The notes under the pieces were generated by a model. That model was not told where the DNA came from. It saw only the letters and a program-made list of their open reading frames with translations, and made no database searches. Both the position numbers and the translations under genes were made by a program. DNA of 42,655 nucleotides from Bacteroidaceae bacterium (GTDB taxonomy: Bacteria; Bacteroidota; Bacteroidia; Bacteroidales; Bacteroidaceae): assembly GCA_017645305.1 (NCBI GenBank), contig JAGCPD010000030.1:1-42655 (forward strand), read 5' to 3'. The number at the start of each line of letters is the position of its first letter. The first letter of the stretch is position 1. Below, in pieces: positions 1 to 7,903 of this stretch.

Positions 1-171
1 ATGGAACGGAATGTCGCAGAGTGCTTCGAAATGAATCATGGATGGCTCTATGAACTGAACGACCGCCTGCGCTTTCGCCTCCGAATCCGCTTGATTTGCA
101 GCTACAAGAAATCTTTCCGCCGACTTGTGCGGAAAGACTGGAGAAACGGAATGGACATTAACGAACAATAA
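1..171 (+). CDS. C-terminal end of an unidentified gene (cut by window edge)
   Basis: The frame is open from the first base and ends at TAA 169-171, giving 56 residues. It begins with ATG at base 1, but nothing upstream is visible, so this is probably the tail of a longer protein. The fragment is strongly basic and Arg-rich in the middle (motif RLRFRLRIRLICSYKKSF), as in a nucleic-acid-binding tail. I do not recognise a family. It ends 12 bp before the next gene on the same strand, so the two are probably co-transcribed. Confidence 0.45.
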   Translation: MERNVAECFEMNHGWLYELNDRLRFRLRIRLICSYKKSFRRLVRKDWRNGMDINEQ

Positions 172-183
172 AACAAGAATAAC

Positions 184-1044
184 ATGAAAAAGACACACAC
201 AGAAATCTTTCTCGGACTTGTTGCCGCAGGCATGATAATGCGCTACGGCAGCAAGCCCAGCAGACAAGCATTTCTTAAAGTACTTTGGGAAAAGAAGCAC
301 ATCATGGATGCAGGCTTTGTGGATTATTACATTATGGCCTTCTGGATTTTCAGGCATTCGAAGCAAGACATAAACTATTGGGCACGAGGTGCGATGCCTT
401 CCTCCATCGTCTGTTATTGCTTGGGCCTCACGGAGGTTGACCCCATTAAGTACGGACTTCATTCTGTCCGTTTTGTAAACGATGAGCCGCCGAAGTTCCA
501 GTTCGATGTCGAGGCTTCGCACTTCGACGAGTTCATGACAGAAGCAGAAGAGGTTCTGCAAGCAAACGCCAAGGACTATGACATCCCCGCCATCAAGGAA
601 TGCCTGTTCAAAGACGTAAAACCCTACGAGTATCTGAGCAGAAAACAAGAGAGGCCTTTGCCAGAAAACATTGATGATGAGTTAGCACGTTATGCTCTCT
701 ATTTCCCTCAAACGATGGATTTGTTTGCTGCCTATGTTAATCGTCCTAAATATGACACCCTGATCTATCAGGAGGAGATGCTCGATATTCTCAAGGAAAC
801 CTTTAATGTCTCTAGCATCAAAGCCAACCAAATCCGTTTGAGTATCCAGCGAGGAGAAACCGAACAAGTTGAAGCCTATAAGAAAGAAATCTTTTCTGAC
901 CTCAAGGACCTCACTCCTACCGAAGCAGAAGCAGCTTGGCAACGCCTCATTAGTAATCCTAGGGCCTTCTTGAAAGCTCACGCTGTCAGCAGAGTCCTAG
1001 CTTCGTATAAATATGAAATGAAAATTACCAAAAGTACAAAATGA
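184..1044 (+). CDS. miniature, degenerate DnaE-like (DNA polymerase III alpha) protein
   Basis: This 286-residue protein reads as a compacted remnant of the C-family polymerase core. Residues 35-100 follow the DnaE palm: ARGAMPSS (67-74) stands where DnaE has GRGSxAGS, and LTEVDPIKY (82-90) matches the ITDxDPxxY segment. The catalytic PDxDxDF motif is replaced by FQFDVE (105-110), so the first acid is Gln. The segment carrying the third catalytic Asp (KFDFLGL in DnaE) is absent. Residues 165-275 match the DnaE fingers: YQEEMLDIL (195-203) for YQEQVMQIA and [10 protein letters not shown] (261-270) for the FNKSHAVAY helix. DnaE is normally over 1000 residues. The protein is therefore unlikely to polymerise DNA; it may be a decayed gene or a repurposed binding protein. 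Its stop overlaps the sigma-factor start by 4 bp (ATGA), which implies translational coupling. Homology is judged by eye. Confidence 0.6.
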   Translation: MKKTHTEIFLGLVAAGMIMRYGSKPSRQAFLKVLWEKKHIMDAGFVDYYIMAFWIFRHSKQDINYWARGAMPSSIVCYCLGLTEVDPIKYGLHSVRFVNDEPPKFQFDVEASHFDEFMTEAEEVLQANAKDYDIPAIKECLFKDVKPYEYLSRKQERPLPENIDDELARYALYFPQTMDLFAAYVNRPKYDTLIYQEEMLDILKETFNVSSIKANQIRLSIQRGETEQVEAYKKEIFSDLKDLTPTEAEAAWQRLISNPRAFLKAHAVSRVLASYKYEMKITKSTK

Positions 1045-1901
1045 GACAACTTAAAATCACTAAGAGTATCACCAGCCGCGACAGTGCATCGCTGGATAAG
1101 TATCTACAGGAAATCGGACATGAAGGACTTCTAACCGTTGACGAAGAGGTAGAACTGACTCAAAGAATAAAGAAGGGCGACCGACATGCCCTCGACAAAT
1201 TGGTTCGTGCCAATTTGCGCTTTGTGGTTTCCGTTGCTAAGCAGTACCAGAATCAGGGCCTGTCCCTACCCGACCTTATCAACGAGGGTAACGTGGGGCT
1301 TATCAAGGCAGCAGAGAAGTTCGATGAAACCCGTGGTTTCAAGTTCATCTCTTACGCCGTTTGGTGGATTCGTCAGACTATCCTTCAGGCATTGGCCGAG
1401 CAGAGCCGTATTGTTCGTCTGCCCTTGAACCAGGTTAGCGCCGTTAACAAGATTACAAAGGCTATGACCAAGTTCGAGCAGGAACATGAGCGTAAGCCAA
1501 GTGCTGACGAGTTGGCCGAACTGGTAAACGAACTTCCAGAAAAGATTAACGACTCTCTGCGTGCAAGTGGTCGCCACGTCAGCGTGGATGCTCCCTTTGT
1601 TGAAGGTGAAGAAAACAGCCTCTTGGATGTAATGCAGAACCCCGATTCTCCTATGGCAGACAAGACCCTTGTTAACGAGAGTCTGGCAACAGAGATTGAT
1701 CGCGCCCTGAGTATGCTGAACGAGCGCGAGAAAGACATCGTAGAGATGAGCTTCGGTATCAACCATCAGGAAATGACACTGGAGGAGATTGGCGAACGCT
1801 TTGGTCTTACCCGTGAGCGTGTTCGTCAGATTCGCGAGAAGGCCATCCGCAAACTTCGCACCGGCAGTCGCGACAGTTTGCTGCGCGATTATTTAGGATA
1901 A
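1041..1901 (+). CDS. rpoD: primary-type sigma-70 factor (RpoD/SigA, Bacteroidetes type)
   Basis: This is an RNA polymerase sigma subunit that directs core enzyme to housekeeping promoters. It has 286 residues, the usual short Bacteroidetes primary form without the large N-terminal region 1.1. Visible parts are region 1.2 ([10 protein letters not shown]), region 2.1-2.2 ([26 protein letters not shown]), region 2.3-2.4 ([15 protein letters not shown]), region 3, and region 4.2 with helix-turn-helix ([19 protein letters not shown]). It starts at ATG 1041, overlapping the DnaE-like gene by 4 bp, which is an unusual neighbour for a sigma factor. Divergent promoters elsewhere in the window carry the TAnnTTTG -7 box that this class of sigma reads. 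Whether it is the sole primary sigma or a paralogue cannot be decided here. Confidence 0.95.
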   Translation: MRQLKITKSITSRDSASLDKYLQEIGHEGLLTVDEEVELTQRIKKGDRHALDKLVRANLRFVVSVAKQYQNQGLSLPDLINEGNVGLIKAAEKFDETRGFKFISYAVWWIRQTILQALAEQSRIVRLPLNQVSAVNKITKAMTKFEQEHERKPSADELAELVNELPEKINDSLRASGRHVSVDAPFVEGEENSLLDVMQNPDSPMADKTLVNESLATEIDRALSMLNEREKDIVEMSFGINHQEMTLEEIGERFGLTRERVRQIREKAIRKLRTGSRDSLLRDYLG

Positions 1902-1936
1902 AGAAATTAAACGAAAACAATTAAACAAGAAACAAT

Positions 1937-2140
1937 ATGGGAGTGAAAATGTATCGAGTAGAGTATGGTTTTATAGCAGGCCGATTGTGTACATTGGTTT
2001 ACACGTCGGCAGCATTAATTACTATGCATGGTCCAAGTGAAACAGAAGCCATAGCAAGAGTCCGGCAGCTTGTTGGTGATATGCCCAAGCGTTATGGCAA
2101 TGACACACAAATCATTATCCGGAAGATAGAACAGCGTTGA
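1937..2140 (+). CDS. small hypothetical protein
   Basis: An intact 67-residue frame lies 35 bp after the sigma gene on the same strand. ATG 1937 is used, but ATG 1949 (MYRVEYGF) is an equally possible start. The protein has a short hydrophobic stretch (TLVYTSAALITM) and a basic C-terminus (IIIRKIEQR). No family is recognised. It could be a real co-transcribed small protein; the codon composition resembles its upstream neighbour rather than the AT-rich genes that follow. Confidence 0.4.
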   Translation: MGVKMYRVEYGFIAGRLCTLVYTSAALITMHGPSETEAIARVRQLVGDMPKRYGNDTQIIIRKIEQR

Positions 2141-2180
2141 GTTATGAAAGAGAGTGAATACTACATAAAAACAGCTAAAA

Positions 2181-2216
2181 ATTAGAGAGAGTAAAAGAAA
2201 AAATTGCATTTTTGCA
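2181..2216 (+). promoter_or_regulatory. promoter block, copy 1
   Basis: This 36-bp block ends in CATTTTTG (2207-2214), close to the Bacteroidetes -7 box, inside a short palindrome TTGCA-tttt-TGCAA. It matches 2971-3006 at about 31 of 36 positions. No TTTG stands at the usual -33 distance; the shared GAGAGAGTA motif occupies that place instead. It lies 30 bp upstream of the first PD-(D/E)XK-type gene. Confidence 0.55.
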
Positions 2217-2246
2217 AGAGAAACAATTCTAAAATAAGTAATCATC

Positions 2247-2885
2247 ATGACAAACAAAGAACACATTGAGAAAGTTATCAAAGATACTTTTGAAATCATC
2301 AAACAGGTCTATGCCAATCAACAAGAGAAAGACGGTTTAAAGGGCCCAGAGAATGGAAGTCGAATAATCTTCCCAAAGAAGAGAAAAAATGGCAACAAAA
2401 AAGAGGAAACGTTTGAAACAAGAGTTAGTGAGCAAGAACTTCGTTTTATCTTTGTCGAGCAGTTAAATAAAGAAATTGGAGAGGAAGGAAAGAATTGGGA
2501 TGTATACTATTCTGTCGAAACGTCAACACTGGACTCATATTATTTTAAGGGAGAGAATCCTGATAGAAAAGATGGTGGTCAGTCTGCTAATTTCGACCTT
2601 GTAATTCACGGTTCCAATTTCAAAAGAATCGCATTAATAGAATTCAAAGCAAATAATCCTGTTGAGCACGAATATAAAAAGGATTTTGCCAAACTTAATA
2701 ACGAAAAAGAGGGAGATGAATTGCTGCGCTACTTTATTGAGATTGTCAAAACATCAAAAAAATGCACCTATAAAAATATTCATGGAAAAATCAAAAGATT
2801 AGAATCAATCTTTCGGTGTTATTCTTTAGATGGAGATAACAAGAAAACATATGACTTTTGTCTAGCTCCACTTGAGTTATATTAA
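2247..2885 (+). CDS. PD-(D/E)XK nuclease-like protein A
   Basis: This 212-residue protein has the core of the PD-(D/E)XK fold: an Asp in ANFDLVIHGSN (about 126-136), then a beta-strand ending in the E-x-K pair of IALIEFKAN (about 140-148). An upstream helix, VSEQELRFIFVEQLN, fits the first helix of the fold. These are the metal-binding residues of restriction-type endonucleases, so a DNA or RNA cleaving role is possible but unproven. The N-terminal 60 residues are Lys/Glu-rich. The gene is clearly more AT-rich than rpoD, which suggests transfer. It has its own promoter block, and a relic of an MBL gene start follows its stop. It may be a defence gene; the substrate is unknown. Confidence 0.6.
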   Translation: MTNKEHIEKVIKDTFEIIKQVYANQQEKDGLKGPENGSRIIFPKKRKNGNKKEETFETRVSEQELRFIFVEQLNKEIGEEGKNWDVYYSVETSTLDSYYFKGENPDRKDGGQSANFDLVIHGSNFKRIALIEFKANNPVEHEYKKDFAKLNNEKEGDELLRYFIEIVKTSKKCTYKNIHGKIKRLESIFRCYSLDGDNKKTYDFCLAPLELY

Positions 2886-2895
2886 CCTCTGACCT

Positions 2896-2945
2896 TTACC
2901 ATCCATCGTGGCAAACCACGATTGGGTAGATGCATCATATTATAG
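2896..2945 (+). pseudogene. relic of an MBL-hydrolase gene start
   Basis: About 50 bp after gene A resemble the first codons of the MBL gene at 3780. Both contain ACCATYCATCGTGGCA followed by a GATTGGG...GATGC segment. Read in frame, the relic gives TIHRGKPRLGRCII then a stop, against ITIHRGTHQIGGCVT in the intact gene. This looks like the stump of a second MBL copy, cut off by the promoter of gene B at about 2943. The match is short and was made by eye. Confidence 0.5.
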
Positions 2946-2970
2946 CGTCCTAAAAGAAAAAAAACTAAAA

Positions 2971-3006
2971 GATAGAGAGAGTATAAGAAATAATTGTATT
3001 TTTGCA
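2971..3006 (+). promoter_or_regulatory. promoter block, copy 2
   Basis: This is the second copy of the 36-bp block found at 2181-2216. It contains a full -7 box TATTTTTG (2997-3004). It is preceded by TAGCGTCCTAAAAG and an A-rich run (2943-2970) that recurs before the zinc-ribbon gene at 37338. It lies 33 bp upstream of the ATG of gene B. Confidence 0.6.
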
Positions 3007-3039
3007 AAATCAAACCGATATAAAAAACAAATAACTATT

Positions 3040-3723
3040 ATGAGTAAAGTAAATTCAAAAAAGTATTTGTCGAATCCTGGACCGATAGATCTTAGTCATA
3101 TTCGGGATACAAGCGAAAAAGCATTGCAAAGAGCTCTTCTTCTCCAAACTATCGAAGGCCAAAATTCTGTTTTTAATGAAGAAAAAATAGAATGGCTAGA
3201 TATTGAACTCCCAGTTATTATCACACCATGTTCGAGAAGACCATCAATTGATTTAATTGGTCGCGATTCACAAGGCACTTTGGTTTTATGCGAGGTAAAA
3301 TTTAACAATGGTAATGATAGCCCACACAAAGCAGAAATGGAAATACTTGGGTATCTTGCAGAAATATTCTTGCATCATGAAGAGTTAGATAAAAATAATA
3401 TACATCATCCCAATATGACTCATTCAACCTTTAATTGGGGTGAACTAATCAACACTAAACCGAGAGTTTTTATTATCGCCAATTGTGGATATTGGGAAAA
3501 TTGGCAGAGAATGTTTGACAAAGAATGGAAGAAGAACACAGATAAGTCCAAAGCGCTTGCTAATGGGATGAGAATTAAAGATAATAGCATTGAGTGCTAC
3601 TCTATTGATATAGACAAAAATTATTTCAAGAATCAATTTGATATTAAAAGTAAGACCAAGGAAGAATCGTATAAACCTGTTCTTAACGTGTTCGAATGGA
3701 CGAAAATAGACCCTTTGAACTGA
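3040..3723 (+). CDS. PD-(D/E)XK nuclease-like protein B
   Basis: The frame is open from about 2908, but the promoter block lies inside that stretch, so ATG 3040 (MSKVNSKKYLSN) is the start, giving 227 residues. The nuclease core is clear: PSIDLIGRDSQGTLVLCEVK (about 68-87) has the Asp, a loop, a beta-strand and then the E-x-K pair. A helix with Glu residues follows (KAEMEILGYLAEIF). The layout resembles small DUF-type PD-(D/E)XK proteins more than known restriction enzymes. AT-rich composition and a shared promoter suggest the same origin as gene A, although the two proteins are not close relatives. The MBL gene follows after about 50 bp, so both are likely in one transcript. Confidence 0.62.
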   Translation: MSKVNSKKYLSNPGPIDLSHIRDTSEKALQRALLLQTIEGQNSVFNEEKIEWLDIELPVIITPCSRRPSIDLIGRDSQGTLVLCEVKFNNGNDSPHKAEMEILGYLAEIFLHHEELDKNNIHHPNMTHSTFNWGELINTKPRVFIIANCGYWENWQRMFDKEWKKNTDKSKALANGMRIKDNSIECYSIDIDKNYFKNQFDIKSKTKEESYKPVLNVFEWTKIDPLN

Positions 3724-3770
3724 GCTACAAGTTATAAATCCAAAAAGGGAAAAAGAGCGACGAGAAACCA

Positions 3771-5033
3771 ATGAAAAAAATGGCCATCACCATTCATCGT
3801 GGCACACATCAGATTGGGGGATGCGTGACGGAATATGAGAGCGAAGGCTGGAGACTATTTGTAGATTACGGCGAGGAGTTGAAGGGTGGTCCCAAATCAG
3901 GGACGCTGAAAGTGGAGGGGTTGACTCATGGCGACCTCTCTAAAAGTGCTCTGCTTATTACCCATTATCATGGCGACCATATCGGCAATATCACCGACCT
4001 TCCGGAAGGGTTGCCCATCTATATTAGTGAGACGAGTCGCGAACTTCAACTGGTATTGTCGGATCATCTAAAATCCGTAGAACCTGCGCAGCAGAAGATG
4101 TATGAGCGTTTGCAACTGACCAAGACCTTCAAGCCAGGGAAAGAGTTCACTTTCGGTCCATTCAGGATTATGCCAATCACCGTTGACCATTCAGCTTTCG
4201 AAGCCTGTGCCTTCAAGATTACGGCTCAACAGAGTGTTTTCCATACGGGCGACTTCCGTACCCACGGCTTCCGTAGCAGTAAGTTCGCGAAGGTCATAGA
4301 AAAGTTTGTAGGCAGAGTGAATTGTGTGGTATGTGAAGGTACTAATGTTAATAAATCTAATGCTACCAGCGTATCGGAACCCGAGTTACAGAAACAATAT
4401 GAAGCTAAGTTCCGTAAGTACAAAGGGAGTATTGTTTACATGTCTTCATCCAACATTGACCGTCTTTTTGGACTATATCATGCTGCCATTCGTGCAGGTA
4501 AACCTTTTATAGTAGATGCCTACCAAAAGCGAATGATGGATGTTGTTACGCAGCGAGACCACATCTGGGGAAAATCAGAACTCTATCAATATGATGAGAA
4601 ATATCCTCCTATGGTTCTCCAATATGAGAACAACGAATTCCGCATAAACGATAAATTTCGCTACCTTATGGAGCAGAAGGGTTATGTTCTGATAGCTCGT
4701 GCTAATGAGAGGTTCGACAACTTCATAGAGTGTCTTCCAGGTGAGAAGCACAAATATCTGTCTATGTGGAAAGGATATGTCGAGGAAGGCTGTGAGGCTT
4801 ATAATCCCAGTCTTGCCAAGTCGTTAGGCAAAAACTATGAGTATTTGCACACCAGCGGGCATTGCGACATGAAGAGCCTGCGTGAGCTTTTCCACATGCT
4901 CCACCCACAGATGATTATCCCCATCCATACAGATAATCCTGAGGAGTTTGCTAATCTCTTCCGCGATGAATTCTTCGTTAAGGTACTCAAAGATGGTGAA
5001 TCCATTATCTCTCTCCATGCATGTACTAGATAG
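3771..5033 (+). CDS. MBL-fold hydrolase, RNase J / CPSF-like
   Basis: This 420-residue metallo-beta-lactamase-fold protein has the zinc motif HYHGDH (65-70) in LLITHYHGDHIGNI. Later ligands are likely His in ITVDHSAFE, Asp in VFHTGDFRTHG, and His in HTSGHCDM and IIPIHTDN. The opening (ITIHRGTHQIGGC) and the late HTSGH motif resemble the RNase J / beta-CASP group, so RNA or DNA hydrolysis is plausible. ATG 3780 (MAITIHRG) is an alternative start and fits the relic at 2896 better. It follows nuclease-like gene B by 47 bp and precedes the A1S_2505-type gene by 27 bp, so the three probably form a unit. Confidence 0.8.
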   Translation: MKKMAITIHRGTHQIGGCVTEYESEGWRLFVDYGEELKGGPKSGTLKVEGLTHGDLSKSALLITHYHGDHIGNITDLPEGLPIYISETSRELQLVLSDHLKSVEPAQQKMYERLQLTKTFKPGKEFTFGPFRIMPITVDHSAFEACAFKITAQQSVFHTGDFRTHGFRSSKFAKVIEKFVGRVNCVVCEGTNVNKSNATSVSEPELQKQYEAKFRKYKGSIVYMSSSNIDRLFGLYHAAIRAGKPFIVDAYQKRMMDVVTQRDHIWGKSELYQYDEKYPPMVLQYENNEFRINDKFRYLMEQKGYVLIARANERFDNFIECLPGEKHKYLSMWKGYVEEGCEAYNPSLAKSLGKNYEYLHTSGHCDMKSLRELFHMLHPQMIIPIHTDNPEEFANLFRDEFFVKVLKDGESIISLHACTR

Positions 5034-5060
5034 TTATAATGCAAAAATCATGTGTAAGTT

Positions 5061-5435
5061 ATGCAACAGAAACGTACTACACCGGAGTTTATTTCGGAAC
5101 TGCAGCCAGGCGAGATATTCGTCTTTGGCAGCAACTTGAGAGGTATGCATGGCGGTGGAGCGGCTTATGCTGCTTACCGCAAGTTTGGAGCCATCATGGG
5201 ACAAGGAGTTGGCTTGCAAGGCCAAAGTTATGCCATCCCCACTATGCAGGGCGGTGTGGAGACCATTCGCCCGTATGTGGATGAATTCATAGAGTTTGCC
5301 AAGAATCATCCCGAACTGACATTCCTTGTTACCCGCATTGGATGCGGTATTGCAGGCTTTACGGATGAAGAAATATCACCTTTGTTCGAAAAGGCACATA
5401 ATGTGGAGAACATCGTGCTGCCTGAAGGGTGGTGA
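5061..5435 (+). CDS. A1S_2505-type phage non-structural protein family
   Basis: A 124-residue protein with the hallmark strings GEIFVFGSNLRGMHGGGAA (about 15-33), QGVGLQGQSYAIPTM and VTRIGCGIAGFTDEEI. I recognise these as the family named after A1S_2505, found in phages and in many bacteria. The Gly-rich loops look macrodomain-like, which would suggest binding of ADP-ribose or a nucleotide; this is inference. The gene starts at ATG 5061, 27 bp behind the MBL gene, and ends before a terminator shared with the convergent EEP gene. Confidence 0.75.
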   Translation: MQQKRTTPEFISELQPGEIFVFGSNLRGMHGGGAAYAAYRKFGAIMGQGVGLQGQSYAIPTMQGGVETIRPYVDEFIEFAKNHPELTFLVTRIGCGIAGFTDEEISPLFEKAHNVENIVLPEGW

Positions 5436-5454
5436 GCAAAAAACCGTCCCAGCT

Positions 5455-5471
5455 GGACGTGTCCCACGTCC
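5455..5471. repeat. small palindromic element with CCGTCC-AGCTG words
   Basis: GGACGTG-tcc-CACGTCC forms a perfect 7-bp stem. Just before it stands AAACCGTCCCAGCTGG, which can also pair with itself. A very similar word, AAACCGTCCAGCTG, occurs after the efflux operon (27881-27894). It may be a minor dispersed intergenic repeat or part of a terminator. Confidence 0.4.
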
Positions 5472-5523
5472 CATAAAGGTGGTTTCATACTTGTGAAGCC
5501 TTCATGTCAACAACGTATTCAAA

Positions 5524-5557
5524 GAGGGTTCACTTCAAAATGATGTGACCCTTTTTT
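5524..5557. terminator. bidirectional terminator
   Basis: AGAGGGTTCAC pairs with GTGACCCTT across a loop of about 11 nt, with one bulged base, followed by a T run. It lies between convergent genes (A1S_2505-type and EEP), so it may serve both. Confidence 0.65.
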
Positions 5558-5567
5558 ATATTCCCAA

Positions 5568-6431
5568 TCAGAATTCAAGGTCAGCATAATGGGGGTTGTG
5601 GTCGGAAATCTGACGGTCCTTGTTCTCCTTCTCGATATGAGTATGCGTAACCTTGATATTTGGAGTGATAAAGATGAAGTCTATCTTTTCCACTTTCGAG
5701 GGAGGTATTTGGCAGAAAGAATGCCACGTACCAGTAGCACCCGTGTGGTTGTCCGTCATGTGATAGGCATCGTTCATCTTGAACTCATTTGTTACCATTG
5801 TTTTGTAAGCCTCATCTTCTTCTGTTATATTGAAATCGCCTGTAACAACGGCAGGCCTGTCACCCACAATCTCCTGAATCTTCCTCATAATAAGTTTGGC
5901 ACTTTCCCGGCGAGCCACTTTTCCAACATGGTCGAAGTGGGTATTCACAGCCATGAACACTTTGCCTGTTTTCCTATCCTTTAACTTAACCCAACTGGCC
6001 ACACGCTCTAAAGCTGCATCCCAGCCTTTCGAACCCACAACGTCCGGAGTCTGCGAAAGCCAGAAGTTTCCCTTATCCAAAGCCTTGTATTTATCCTTTC
6101 TGTAGAAAACGGGAGTTGCCTCGCCCTTCTTTTTGCCATCAGTACGGCCCACACCCACATAATCATATTCAGGCAAACTTTTACGCAAATACTCTAACTG
6201 AACATAAGTCACCTCTTGCATTCCGCATACATCTATTTCATTTTCGGTGATATACTTAACAACGCGGTCCTTACGCTGATCCCAACCGCAGCCAATCTTG
6301 TAGTCATCCTGATTGACACAGCGTATATTAAATGTTCCCCAACGAATCTTTACTGCCTCGTTACAAGAAGTCTGCGCGTTTGCAGAAAGGGAGAGAAACA
6401 TGGCAAATGCCAGTAACAGATAATTCTTCAT
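5568..6431 (-). CDS. secreted endonuclease/exonuclease/phosphatase (EEP) family protein
   Basis: This 287-residue hydrolase begins with a clear Sec signal peptide (MKNYLLLAFAMFLSLSANAQ). The EEP catalytic motifs are present in order: GTFNIR (Asn), CGMQEV (Glu, metal), NTHFDHVG (His), GDFNITEED (Asp/Asn), KIDFIF and a terminal SDHNPHYADLEF (Asp-His). All expected catalytic residues are intact. Secreted proteins of this type in Bacteroidetes act on phosphodiesters or sugar/lipid phosphates; the substrate cannot be told from sequence alone. It stands as a single gene, convergent with the accessory block on its right and divergent from the LOG gene. Confidence 0.85.
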   Translation of the reverse strand: MKNYLLLAFAMFLSLSANAQTSCNEAVKIRWGTFNIRCVNQDDYKIGCGWDQRKDRVVKYITENEIDVCGMQEVTYVQLEYLRKSLPEYDYVGVGRTDGKKKGEATPVFYRKDKYKALDKGNFWLSQTPDVVGSKGWDAALERVASWVKLKDRKTGKVFMAVNTHFDHVGKVARRESAKLIMRKIQEIVGDRPAVVTGDFNITEEDEAYKTMVTNEFKMNDAYHMTDNHTGATGTWHSFCQIPPSKVEKIDFIFITPNIKVTHTHIEKENKDRQISDHNPHYADLEF

Positions 6432-6507
6432 GTCAATTATAAGTTAGGTTTGTATTTTATCTTAATGTGCTATTATCAGTGTAAAATTACAATTTTTCAG
6501 GCAAAAC

Positions 6508-6539
6508 TTGGCATATAAACATCAAAAATTGTACTTTTG
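6508..6539 (+). promoter_or_regulatory. promoter of the LOG gene
   Basis: The -7 box TACTTTTG (6532-6539) has a -33-like TTGG about 20 bp upstream (6508-6511). It lies 50 bp before the ATG. Confidence 0.55.
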
Positions 6540-6589
6540 TAATAATAATTAATATAATAAGGTAGGAAATCCTGCAATAAAAGGGGCTA

Positions 6590-7702
6590 ATGAAAGAAGC
6601 ATACAGACAAATAAAAGACGATTGGCAACTTGCCCAAACCCTGCACCAAGAATGTGAAGAAATAAGGCGCTGCGCCTTCCAAAGTGTTAACCTGACAGCC
6701 GAGACAGACTTGGCCCTTTCACATACTTACAAAGAGTGTCTCTTTATAGGATGTCAGATACCGATGGGGCTGAAAAAAAAGAGCAAGGATTGCCTTTTCC
6801 TGCCTGATATGGGCGAGACCTTCCATTACAGGAATCACCTTTATTCACCCGAGGAACTTTACGAGGGGTATTCTCCCGCAAACAAAGATTCCTACGACAA
6901 TTGCTTTGACGGACGTGTGTACCGTCATTTCCTGAAGAAAGGCAAGCGCAGCTCAGATGTCAAGGAGACACTTGCCCGCTCGCTTCACGACCACAGTATC
7001 TCTGATTGCCTTCATGATTTCCTCTCAAACTACAACGAACATTGTCTGGTGGGAATAATGGGCGGACATGGCCTCTCGCGCCAAGACCGTGCTTACGGTC
7101 AGATTGTGCGTATAAGCAAGTATCTTACAGAAAAGGGATTCTTGATGATATCCGGCGGAGGTCCCGGCGCTATGGAAGCAACGCACCTTGGAGCCTGGAT
7201 GGCAGGTCGAAACGAGTTAGAACTGATGGATGCCCTTCACATCATGTCAACAGCATCCAGATATACCGACGAAGGTTGGCTGGAAACCGCATGGAGGGTG
7301 CACGACCGCTTCCCACAGAAAGATTTTCAGAGCTTAGGTATTCCAACCTGGCTTTACGGACACGAGCCTTCTACTCCCCTGGCCTCACACATTGCCAAAT
7401 ACTTTGACAACAGCATACGCGAAGACGGTATCCTTACCATTGCCAAAGGCGGTATAATCTATACCCCCGGAAGTGCCGGCACCCTACAAGAGATATTCCA
7501 GGAAGCCGTACAGAACCATTACCTGACTTTCGGTTATGCCAGTCCTATGATTTTCCTGGGAACAGAATTCTGGACGAAGGAAGTTCCTGTATGGCCCTTT
7601 ATAATGGACCTTACAAAAAGAGGGATATACAAGAATCTGATTCTGTGCCTGAGCGACAAGAAAGAAGATGTAGAGCGCGTACTTTCGGAACAAAGAAAAT
7701 AA
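6590..7702 (+). CDS. LOG-family nucleotide monophosphate nucleosidase (PpnN-like)
   Basis: This 370-residue protein carries the lysine-decarboxylase-like Rossmann fold of the LOG family. GIMGGHGLSRQDRAY (about 152-166) begins the fold, MISGGGPGAMEATHLG (about 184-199) is the first nucleotide loop, and GGIIYTPGSAGTLQEIF (about 289-305) holds the signature PGxxGTxxE. PpnN-type enzymes split the N-glycosidic bond of purine/pyrimidine monophosphates to release ribose 5-phosphate. The N-terminal 130 residues are an added domain, as in PpnN rather than the short plant LOG form. Location is cytosolic. A 62-residue gene follows 12 bp downstream and is probably co-transcribed. Confidence 0.8.
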   Translation: MKEAYRQIKDDWQLAQTLHQECEEIRRCAFQSVNLTAETDLALSHTYKECLFIGCQIPMGLKKKSKDCLFLPDMGETFHYRNHLYSPEELYEGYSPANKDSYDNCFDGRVYRHFLKKGKRSSDVKETLARSLHDHSISDCLHDFLSNYNEHCLVGIMGGHGLSRQDRAYGQIVRISKYLTEKGFLMISGGGPGAMEATHLGAWMAGRNELELMDALHIMSTASRYTDEGWLETAWRVHDRFPQKDFQSLGIPTWLYGHEPSTPLASHIAKYFDNSIREDGILTIAKGGIIYTPGSAGTLQEIFQEAVQNHYLTFGYASPMIFLGTEFWTKEVPVWPFIMDLTKRGIYKNLILCLSDKKEDVERVLSEQRK

Positions 7703-7714
7703 AACGGAGATTCT

Positions 7715-7903
7715 ATGAGCGACGGAAATTTCAACAGAGCCCTGCTCCCGTCAACCCCATACGCAAGCGGGATTAAGATGGGGCGCCAGCAAATGAAATC
7801 CAAGGCAGTCACGGCCTTTCAGGATACCATAAAAGAGAAGTTCCCCACCCTTTCAGACGAGGAACTTCAGCCTATTGTTAAGTCGTTTGTTTCTAAACTT
7901 TAA
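7715..7903 (+). CDS. small conserved-looking hypothetical protein
   Basis: This 62-residue protein starts at ATG 7715, 12 bp after the LOG gene. The N-terminus is polar and the C-terminal half is a likely helical pair ([29 protein letters not shown]). No family is recognised. Its TAA (7901-7903) overlaps the stop of the convergent purT (7900-7902), so there is no room for a separate terminator. Confidence 0.55.
   Translation: MSDGNFNRALLPSTPYASGIKMGRQQMKSKAVTAFQDTIKEKFPTLSDEELQPIVKSFVSKL

Noticed and set aside
1..171. Group II intron reverse transcriptase tail as identity of the first fragment
   Set aside because: Only a basic, Arg-rich resemblance; no conserved motif to support it.
5589..5984. 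Plus-strand 131-codon frame opposite the EEP gene
   Set aside because: The minus-strand gene has all catalytic motifs and a signal peptide; this frame has none.
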